Shown here piece after piece: positions 5,351-10,784 of a stretch of 10,784 bases of DNA. The position numbers were made by a program, and so were the translations under genes. The stretch spans positions 1,561 to 12,344 of the forward strand of contig DHIM01000370.1 of assembly GCA_002403785.1 (NCBI GenBank), written 5' to 3'. The notes under the pieces are model-generated. The model was given only the letters and a program-made list of their open reading frames with translations. It searched no databases and was not told the origin of the DNA. The stretch is from Clostridium sp. UBA4746. GTDB taxonomy: Bacteria; Bacillota; Clostridia; Clostridiales; Clostridiaceae. How positions within the stretch are numbered: the stretch's first letter is position 1; each line of letters begins with the position of its first letter.

Positions 5351-5893
5351 TTAAGTTAACCTGTTATTTCTACCTTCATCATCTAAAGCATTGTAAACTA
5401 TAATTTTATTTTGTTTAAGACTTTCCCTAGCTGCAATAATTCTTTGATTTTTTGAACCACTTAAATATTGAGTTATATCTTTAAGATTTTCTATGTATTC
5501 ACCATCTCTTAACATATCTATATATTGTAGAAACCCTAATGTTATAGGATCTTTAATAAGTTCTTCAAAAGTATACCCACTCCAACAAAATATAGTTTTT
5601 TGAGGGAACATTCTTCTTATCGTTTTTACTAAATCGAATAAAGTCCCATCTCGTAGATTATCCATTGGTTCTCCTCCTAGTATAGATAATCCTTTAACAT
5701 ATGGCTTTTTCAGGCTTGCTATAATAGAATTTTTAGCACCTTCGGTAAAAGTTATGCCATAATTAAATTGCCTTGCTTGTGGGCTCCAACATCCTTTACA
5801 AGGAGGATTCATAGAACATCCACTAACAAACAATGAGGTTCTAAATCCTATTCCATTTACAGTATCATCAAAAAATATATTAGCATAATTCAT
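5351..5893 (-). CDS. nrdG: Anaerobic ribonucleotide reductase activating protein (radical SAM activase)
   Basis: Radical-SAM iron-sulfur enzyme that uses S-adenosylmethionine to place the glycyl radical on NrdD; cytoplasmic. The 180 residues open MNYANIFFDDTVNGIGFRTS and continue with LFVSGC, then the GGEPMDN block (SAM binding), CWSGYTFEEL and DGEY, all in the order seen in NrdG proteins. The cluster-binding cysteines are C26, C32 and C35 in GCSMNPPCKGCW. This is CX5CX2C, whereas the usual NrdG and most radical SAM enzymes have CX3CX2C; the bases are unambiguous in the window. It is somewhat longer than the E. coli protein (about 154). The ATG lies 1 bp after the nrdD stop, with AAGGGTG inside the nrdD 3' end, so the two are translationally linked. 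Confidence 0.93.
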   Translation of the reverse strand: MNYANIFFDDTVNGIGFRTSLFVSGCSMNPPCKGCWSPQARQFNYGITFTEGAKNSIIASLKKPYVKGLSILGGEPMDNLRDGTLFDLVKTIRRMFPQKTIFCWSGYTFEELIKDPITLGFLQYIDMLRDGEYIENLKDITQYLSGSKNQRIIAARESLKQNKIIVYNALDDEGRNNRLT

Positions 5894-5894
5894 T

Positions 5895-8045
5895 TTAATT
5901 ACACCCTTTATTATTCTTTCTGTTCTTAATCTCCTTCATTTTTCCATTAACTACAGGTCTTTCAAATATGCTCCCAAGGTATCCACAAAGCTTTCTAATT
6001 ATACTTAATAACATTTTATCGTCATTTTTACATACAGGACATTCAAACTCTATATCACTATTCTGTTTTGTAAACATTTCGCCTGTATATCCACATTTTA
6101 AACATTTATCACTTATTGAGGATATTCCAAGGAAATGAGTTTTATCATATGAATATCTTATAATATCCTCAAGTGCCACTAAATTTTTAGTCATATCTCC
6201 TAGTTCTACAAATGATATTGCGCCACCAGAGGATAATGATGATGATTCTGATTCTAAATCTAATTTTTCAAAAGGAGATATTAATTCATTAGACGGATAA
6301 TGAAATGAATTTTCATAATATCCATTGTCATTTACACCATCTATAATTCCAAAATCTAATACATCCTCATTGCAAAATTTAGTTGCTAACGTTTCTGCCG
6401 GAGACCCGTATAAACTAAATCCTATTTTTGTTTTCTCCTTTTGATCATCACAATAATCTCTAAGATAATGCATGATTTTTGATGCTCTTTTAGCTGTTTC
6501 GTCTGTTCTATCATCCAGCCCCTTGCCGTACAGTGCAGTTAAACAATTATGTAATCCAACATAACCAATCGACGCTGATGCATATCCATTATTAAGTAAT
6601 GGCTCTATTGTATCTTCTGCTTTTAATTTAGCAATCGCTCCACTCATATATAATATAGGAGCTTGCTTCGCTTTAACATTTTTTAATATATCATATCTTA
6701 TCATAAGTAATTCCTTGCAATCGTCTAAAGCTTCATATAGAGATTTAAAAAATAGATTTTCATTGCCTTTCGCCTTAATTGCAAGTCTTACAAGATTTAT
6801 TGATATTACTCCAAAGTTAAATCTTCCAGCAGTTTTATAATTACCTTCCTCGTCTAAATAACTTCCTAAAAATGATCTACAACCCATACATTCCTTATAA
6901 TCACCAGTAACTTCAATCGCCTTATCAGTATTGATATAATCCGGATATTGACGATGTGCACTACATACAACCGCTAATTTGAACAAGTCATAGTATTTAT
7001 CGCCAGGGTTAAGATTATTTCCTTTTGTATTTTGATATACTAGTTTAGGAAATACAGGGGTTACACCACCAGTTAATCCTTTAATTCTTTGATTTAATAT
7101 AGCCTGCGTTAACATCTTTTGAATTTTTTGGTTTTCATCACTAGCATTCAAATCCACATTATTTATTCCGAGTGTTAAAAATGGAGTCTCAGCACGACTA
7201 GTCATTAATGTTTGAACTTCATATTCAAGTGATTGCATACTATCTTCTATTTCTTTAGCCAATCTATCCCATGCATATGCTTCTACTTTAATTTCGTCTT
7301 CAATCCATTTCCTGCCAACTGCTCTATGTTTATTTAAACTTTTAACCGCATAAGGAGTAAGACCTGTTATTAAAGTTGGGAATGTAGTCCCACCATATGT
7401 ATTACTAGATATATGACTGGCAACTTGGGACAATACGTTAATTGCAGTCTCAATTGAATTTGGCGTTCCGATAAGCGTTGTACCTAAATCAAATCCATTT
7501 TCGAACATGGAAGTCCAGTCAACAAGGCAACAATTAAATAAAGGTAATCCAAAATAAGTTTCATCATGTATATATATACTTTTTTTATGCTTTTTTAAAT
7601 ACTTTTTAGGTATTTTATGTCTTTGACTATAGTTGCTTCCTACAACATTTGAAATTAATGCCCTTATAGTTTGAATCTTGCTACCATCAAGATTCCCATT
7701 CGAATTAGTCTGCTCCGAAACCGCATTAATTATATTATCTATTTCTTTATCTAATTCTCCTTTTTTATCTCTTTCAAAAGTTCTCTCTTGTCTATAATTT
7801 ATGTAAGCCAGGGCTACCGTCACATCTAATAATTTTATTTCATCAACAATGATATCCTGTATTTCTTCTATTGGAATTAAGGTTTCTCCGGTTTGTTTAA
7901 GAGTTTCAATTACTCTGCTTAAAACAAGATTATTAAATTCTTTATCTTCTTTGCCATATACTTCTATAAAAGCTTTCCCAGCTGCTGTTGATATTCTTTC
8001 TGGTTTAAATTCCTTTTTTCTCGAATCTCTTTTTATTACTTGCAT
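5895..8045 (-). CDS. nrdD: Anaerobic (class III) ribonucleoside-triphosphate reductase
   Basis: Glycyl-radical enzyme that reduces ribonucleoside triphosphates to deoxynucleotides under anaerobiosis; cytoplasmic, activated by NrdG. It has 716 residues. A single N-terminal ATP-cone (about 1-95, VIKRDSRKKEFKPERIS) gives allosteric activity control. Active-site cysteines fall in FNCCLVDW (C172/C173) and MGCRSFLG (C389). The Met retained in MGC agrees with the formate-using type, which is an inference. The C-terminal zinc site is C648-x2-C651 and C669-x2-C672. The radical glycine is G688 in RKLCGYLG, followed by an unusually polar tail of 28 residues. The ATG has GGAGG 6 bp upstream. The gene begins only 24 bp after the cbiO stop with no promoter or terminator visible between, so it probably belongs to the cobalt-transport transcript. 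A Ser-rich loop (about 603-612) precedes GGAISFVEL. Confidence 0.97.
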   Translation of the reverse strand: MQVIKRDSRKKEFKPERISTAAGKAFIEVYGKEDKEFNNLVLSRVIETLKQTGETLIPIEEIQDIIVDEIKLLDVTVALAYINYRQERTFERDKKGELDKEIDNIINAVSEQTNSNGNLDGSKIQTIRALISNVVGSNYSQRHKIPKKYLKKHKKSIYIHDETYFGLPLFNCCLVDWTSMFENGFDLGTTLIGTPNSIETAINVLSQVASHISSNTYGGTTFPTLITGLTPYAVKSLNKHRAVGRKWIEDEIKVEAYAWDRLAKEIEDSMQSLEYEVQTLMTSRAETPFLTLGINNVDLNASDENQKIQKMLTQAILNQRIKGLTGGVTPVFPKLVYQNTKGNNLNPGDKYYDLFKLAVVCSAHRQYPDYINTDKAIEVTGDYKECMGCRSFLGSYLDEEGNYKTAGRFNFGVISINLVRLAIKAKGNENLFFKSLYEALDDCKELLMIRYDILKNVKAKQAPILYMSGAIAKLKAEDTIEPLLNNGYASASIGYVGLHNCLTALYGKGLDDRTDETAKRASKIMHYLRDYCDDQKEKTKIGFSLYGSPAETLATKFCNEDVLDFGIIDGVNDNGYYENSFHYPSNELISPFEKLDLESESSSLSSGGAISFVELGDMTKNLVALEDIIRYSYDKTHFLGISSISDKCLKCGYTGEMFTKQNSDIEFECPVCKNDDKMLLSIIRKLCGYLGSIFERPVVNGKMKEIKNRKNNKGCN

Positions 8046-8069
8046 ATAATGCCTCCATATATTTTAATT

Positions 8070-8915
8070 TTACTTTAGTTTGCTCTCACTTATAATTTTA
8101 AAAAGTTCTTTCTTATTCCTTGGTATCGTTAGAGATGTACTTATTTTCCCGCTTTTGCGAAGCTCCTCAAAAACCTCAAGAATTAATGGTTTTTCAAGGT
8201 AAGACTCATGTATTAATTTATCATCAGAAAAAATCTCATATGGCGATCCTTCTCTAGCTATTTCACCATCCTTCATTACTATAATATAATCTGACCATGA
8301 ATAAGCAAGCTCTACATCATGTGTTGATAAAATAACTGTTATTCCTTTTTCATTTAATTCATCAAATATCTTTACAATCTGTTTAGAATGCTGTGGATCA
8401 AGACTTGAAGTAGGTTCATCAAATACTATTATTTCTGGATTCATAACAAGTATGTCCGCAATAGCTACTCTTTTTTTCTGTCCATAGCTTAAAAAATGTA
8501 CTGCTTTATCTTTATAATCTTGCATTTCTACATTTTTAAGAGCTTCATCAACCCTACACCTTACTTCTGCATCACCTAATTTTAAATTCATCGCTCCAAA
8601 TGAAACTTCCTGATATACATCAGCTGAAAACAATTGATTTTCAGGATCTTGAAATACAATTCCTACGTTTCTTCTTAATTCTTGCAATGACTTTTGATTA
8701 TACTTTACTTCATTTCCTTTGTATATAACAGTTCCATTAGTTGGTTTTAAAACCCCATTAAAATTCAAGAAAATAGTTGATTTTCCTGAACCATTAACAC
8801 CAACAAAAGATATTTTTTTACCTTTCTCTATTTTTATATTTATATTATTTAAGGCTTTAGTCCCATCGGGATATTTATAGCTTAAATTTTTTGTCTCTAA
8901 TATATATTTACTCAT
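8070..8915 (-). CDS. cbiO: Cobalt ECF transporter ATP-binding subunit
   Basis: ABC ATPase that powers the CbiMNQO cobalt importer from the cytoplasmic side of the membrane. In 281 residues it shows Walker A GVNGSGKST (39-47), the Q-loop with FQDPENQLFS typical of ECF ATPases (Q89), signature LSYGQKKRVAIA (142-153, with the Tyr common in CbiO), Walker B IIVFDEP (162-168), a D-loop SSLDP and the switch His in STHD (H199). The last 60 or so residues form the ECF-type C-terminal extension. The start is an ATG with GGAG at 8 nt. That site can fold into a small CTCC-GCA-GGAG hairpin, and a larger hairpin sits just before it at the cbiQ end. cbiQ lies 50 bp upstream and nrdD 24 bp downstream on the same strand. 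Confidence 0.96.
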   Translation of the reverse strand: MSKYILETKNLSYKYPDGTKALNNINIKIEKGKKISFVGVNGSGKSTIFLNFNGVLKPTNGTVIYKGNEVKYNQKSLQELRRNVGIVFQDPENQLFSADVYQEVSFGAMNLKLGDAEVRCRVDEALKNVEMQDYKDKAVHFLSYGQKKRVAIADILVMNPEIIVFDEPTSSLDPQHSKQIVKIFDELNEKGITVILSTHDVELAYSWSDYIIVMKDGEIAREGSPYEIFSDDKLIHESYLEKPLILEVFEELRKSGKISTSLTIPRNKKELFKIISESKLK

Positions 8916-8920
8916 TATAT

Positions 8921-8969
8921 CCTCTCCTGCGGAGCTGCAATTAACGACTTCCTTCTGAACTGTCGTTAA
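8921..8969 (-). promoter_or_regulatory. Hairpins between cbiQ and cbiO, one covering the cbiO ribosome binding site
   Basis: An 8-bp perfect inverted repeat, TTAACGAC (8941-8948) and GTCGTTAA (8962-8969), has a 13-nt loop and includes the cbiQ stop codon. On the minus strand no T-run follows, so it is not a normal terminator. Next comes CTCCGCAGGAG (8934-8924), a 4-bp stem with a 3-nt loop whose 3' arm is the GGAG of cbiO. This is the only gap above 24 bp in the visible operon. The two elements could set the CbiO level relative to CbiQ through RNA stability or translation; that role is inferred. Confidence 0.45.
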
Positions 8970-9754
8970 ATAATTCCCCCAAAAATATTTCTACTAAAAC
9001 TTATAATTATTAAAACTACTTCTACTACTACAATTAAGAATATATTTTTATAAGAAAAAGCATAGTTATTTTCTAATAAATTTATATCGCCGTCATAACA
9101 TCTTGACTCCATAGCAGTATAAATATCTTGTGAACGCTTATATGAGCTTAAAAACAAAGAGGTAATTAATTTTCCTAAGGAATTTAAACCAGTTCCAAAT
9201 GTTGAATATCCAAGCCTTGAATTCTGAGATATATAAATCATATTAGCCGTATCTAATAGTACAAAAATAAATCTATATATAAGTCCCATTAGTTCCACAA
9301 ATAGTTTAGGTACTTTTAGTTTTCTGAGCACTGATAAAATTTCAAAAATAGGAGTTGTTAATGTTAAAAAATATAAACATGAAACTGAAGCAAGGGACTT
9401 CAAAAATAGTTTTGTTGCCATCAAAATACTATCATTCGTACATCCCAATTTAATATTAAAAATACTGAAACTGAATATTAAGCCTTTACTGGTTGAAGCT
9501 ACAGTTATTGCTATCGTAATAACACCCATTATTAAAAAAGCTAATGGTAGGGACATTAATTTTATGTAATCTTTTAATGGTAACTTCCCCTTAAAAACGG
9601 TTATGGAAGACATAAGTAATAATATTATTATTGAGACCGCTACATTATTTAACGATATACATATAATTATAGTAACCATAGCAAATATAAATTTCTCCAT
9701 AGGATTAACTTTTTTAAGTTTAGAAATATAAGCTAACTTATCTATAGATATCAA
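8966..9754 (-). CDS. cbiQ: Cobalt ECF transporter transmembrane (T) subunit, TTG start
   Basis: Integral membrane subunit that couples ATP hydrolysis by CbiO to cobalt movement through CbiM. It has 262 residues with the start used here. It opens (M)ISIDKLAYISKLKKVNP, the usual CbiQ N-terminus, then about four to six hydrophobic segments. The cytoplasmic coupling region contains the AMESRCYDGD motif (the Ala-Arg-Gly-type coupling helix) and an upstream SLFLSSYKRSQDIY helix. A longer frame from an ATG at 9811 would overlap cbiN by 61 bp and adds a stretch with no family match. The TTG at 9754-9752 overlaps the cbiN TGA stop as TTGA and has GGAGG 9 nt upstream, inside the cbiN 3' end. The start is therefore very likely TTG with translational coupling to cbiN. 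Confidence 0.94.
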   Translation of the reverse strand: MISIDKLAYISKLKKVNPMEKFIFAMVTIIICISLNNVAVSIIILLLMSSITVFKGKLPLKDYIKLMSLPLAFLIMGVITIAITVASTSKGLIFSFSIFNIKLGCTNDSILMATKLFLKSLASVSCLYFLTLTTPIFEILSVLRKLKVPKLFVELMGLIYRFIFVLLDTANMIYISQNSRLGYSTFGTGLNSLGKLITSLFLSSYKRSQDIYTAMESRCYDGDINLLENNYAFSYKNIFLIVVVEVVLIIISFSRNIFGGII

Positions 9755-10074
9755 ACTTTTTTGCCTCCAGCTGCTTTTGATTTTCCCTTTGAGTATCCAA
9801 AAAAATAACATACAATTCCTGATCCAATTGCAGCCTGTAATGAAAATAGAAGACTCTCTATCTCGCTACTTGGTGGTTGCCAAACTGGAGAAACCCATGG
9901 TTTATAATTAACATCAATTTTTGTAATCTCATTTTTTGCTTGATCATCCGAGCCACTAAATTTAGCGTTTTTCAGAAATAATAAGGGAACAACTGCAATA
10001 ATCACCACAAGAACTGCAAGTATTAAATTCTTTTTTAACAAGTTGTTCTTCTTATTTGTTTTTTGTTTGTTCAT
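9751..10074 (-). CDS. cbiN: Cobalt ECF transporter small subunit CbiN
   Basis: Small membrane protein that assists CbiM in cobalt uptake. The 107 residues form two transmembrane helices (about 16-35 and 75-93) joined by an extracytoplasmic loop with the family pattern: FSGSDDQA, then KPWVSPVWQPPSSEIESLLF and the second helix with LQAAIGSGIVCYFFGY. The N-terminus is Lys/Asn-rich (MNKQKTNKKNN). The ribosome binding site GAGGAGGT lies within the last codons of cbiM, and the ATG is 4 bp past the cbiM stop. Its own stop overlaps the cbiQ start. This is compact, coupled translation. Confidence 0.95.
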   Translation of the reverse strand: MNKQKTNKKNNLLKKNLILAVLVVIIAVVPLLFLKNAKFSGSDDQAKNEITKIDVNYKPWVSPVWQPPSSEIESLLFSLQAAIGSGIVCYFFGYSKGKSKAAGGKKV

Positions 10075-10078
10075 TTTG

Positions 10079-10784
10079 TTAAACCTCCTCTGAAATAATC
10101 TTTAATTCTTTAAGTTCTTCCTTGTTGTATTTAGTTAAGAGATTAAATACTATTACTGTTAATAATCCCTCACTTATAGCAAGAGGAAGTTGTGTTACCG
10201 CAAATATGCTCATGAACTTTACAAGTGATACTACAAATCCTCCTATCTTATCAGGGAATGCTAATGCAAGTTGAAAAGACGTAGTAACATATGTCATTAA
10301 ATCACCTAATACAGCCGCAGAAAATACTGATATTGATAAGGATATATTTAATTTTCTTAAAAGCTTGTACAGAAAATAAGATACTAATGGTCCAACTACA
10401 GCCATAGAAAATGTATTAGCTCCAAGTGTTGTAATTCCTCCATGAGCAAGAAGCAGTGCCTGGAAAATTAAAACTATAAGGCCTAGTACGCTCATTACTG
10501 TAGGTCCAAAAATAATAGCTCCAAGTCCGACTCCAGTTGGATGAGAACAACTTCCTGTAACTGATGGTATTTTTAATGCAGATAAGACAAACGCAAATGC
10601 TCCCACCATTGCAATTAACATCTTCAGTTTAGGATTTACCTTAACTTTTTCCTTTATATTAAAGTAACCAACAAGAATAAACGGTATACATATAACGCCC
10701 CATGTTATACACCATTTTGGTGGTAAAAAGCCTTCCATTATGTGCATTGCATATACGTTCTTAGGCATAAATATTAATGCAAGA
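10079..10784 (-). CDS. cbiM: Cobalt ECF transporter substrate-binding membrane subunit, 5' end outside window
   Basis: Membrane component that selects and binds Co2+ in the CbiMNQO importer. An ATG at 10768 exists, but the frame stays open to the window edge and reads LALIF just before MPKNVYAMHIMEG. That is the end of a signal peptide cleaved after VYA. Cleavage exposes Met-His at the mature N-terminus, which in the CbiM/NikM family is known to coordinate the metal together with the His of the SHPTGVGLG segment; both are present here. So the true start is beyond 10784. About 234 residues are visible, with roughly six to seven hydrophobic helices. It is the first visible gene of the cbiMNQO-nrdDG run. 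Any cobalamin riboswitch would lie outside the window. Nickel-specific NikM is an alternative, but the separate CbiN and the cbi order favour cobalt. Confidence 0.95.
   Translation of the reverse strand, partial: LALIFMPKNVYAMHIMEGFLPPKWCITWGVICIPFILVGYFNIKEKVKVNPKLKMLIAMVGAFAFVLSALKIPSVTGSCSHPTGVGLGAIIFGPTVMSVLGLIVLIFQALLLAHGGITTLGANTFSMAVVGPLVSYFLYKLLRKLNISLSISVFSAAVLGDLMTYVTTSFQLALAFPDKIGGFVVSLVKFMSIFAVTQLPLAISEGLLTVIVFNLLTKYNKEELKELKIISEEV

Overview
The window looks like a low-GC, spore-forming, anaerobic Firmicute, most likely Clostridium in the broad sense. The reasons are very AT-rich DNA, strong GGAGG-type ribosome binding sites, a Spo0A sporulation regulator, an alpha/beta-type small acid-soluble spore protein (SASP), and a glycyl-radical (oxygen-sensitive) ribonucleotide reductase. 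There is no rRNA, tRNA, CRISPR array or insertion sequence that I can recognise.

Layout. (1) 1-1215, minus strand: the N-terminal part of an alpha/beta SASP gene with a sigma-G-like promoter, then spo0A with a hairpin terminator and an excellent sigma-H-type promoter. spoIVB, the usual upstream neighbour of spo0A in clostridia, is not there. (2) 1216-2068: mostly non-coding, AT-rich DNA with an (AAT)8 microsatellite, a possible decayed coding remnant, and a 55-codon plus-strand gene with its own terminator that resembles small phage tail-region proteins. (3) 2069-4620, plus strand: a CAX-type Ca2+/H+ antiporter followed by a 14-helix (DHA2-type) MFS drug exporter. (4) 4621-5310: a small secreted protein with a His-rich tail, preceded by an 11-bp-period TGACAT direct repeat that looks like a response-regulator site and followed by a strong terminator. 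(5) 5351 to the end, minus strand, transcribed from the right edge leftwards: cbiM (5' end outside the window), cbiN, cbiQ, cbiO, nrdD, nrdG. This is an ECF-type cobalt importer joined by only 24 bp to the anaerobic class III ribonucleotide reductase and its activase.

How the genes work together. CbiM (substrate-binding membrane subunit), CbiN (small partner), CbiQ (transmembrane coupling subunit) and CbiO (ATPase) form one cobalt transporter, and NrdD plus NrdG form one deoxynucleotide-synthesis enzyme. All six genes are tightly spaced, with overlapping or embedded translation signals in the cbi part and no terminator visible between them, so one transcript is plausible. The joining may reflect cobalamin-status control: low B12 would call for both cobalt uptake and a B12-independent reductase. 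The control region lies beyond the right edge, so this remains a hypothesis.

The most notable details are the cbi-nrdDG junction, a non-canonical CX5CX2C radical-SAM cluster motif in NrdG, the direct-repeat promoter of the His-tailed secreted protein, and the orphan phage-like small gene beside spo0A. I corrected three starts from ribosome-binding-site evidence (spo0A, the antiporter, cbiQ) and extended cbiM to the window edge.
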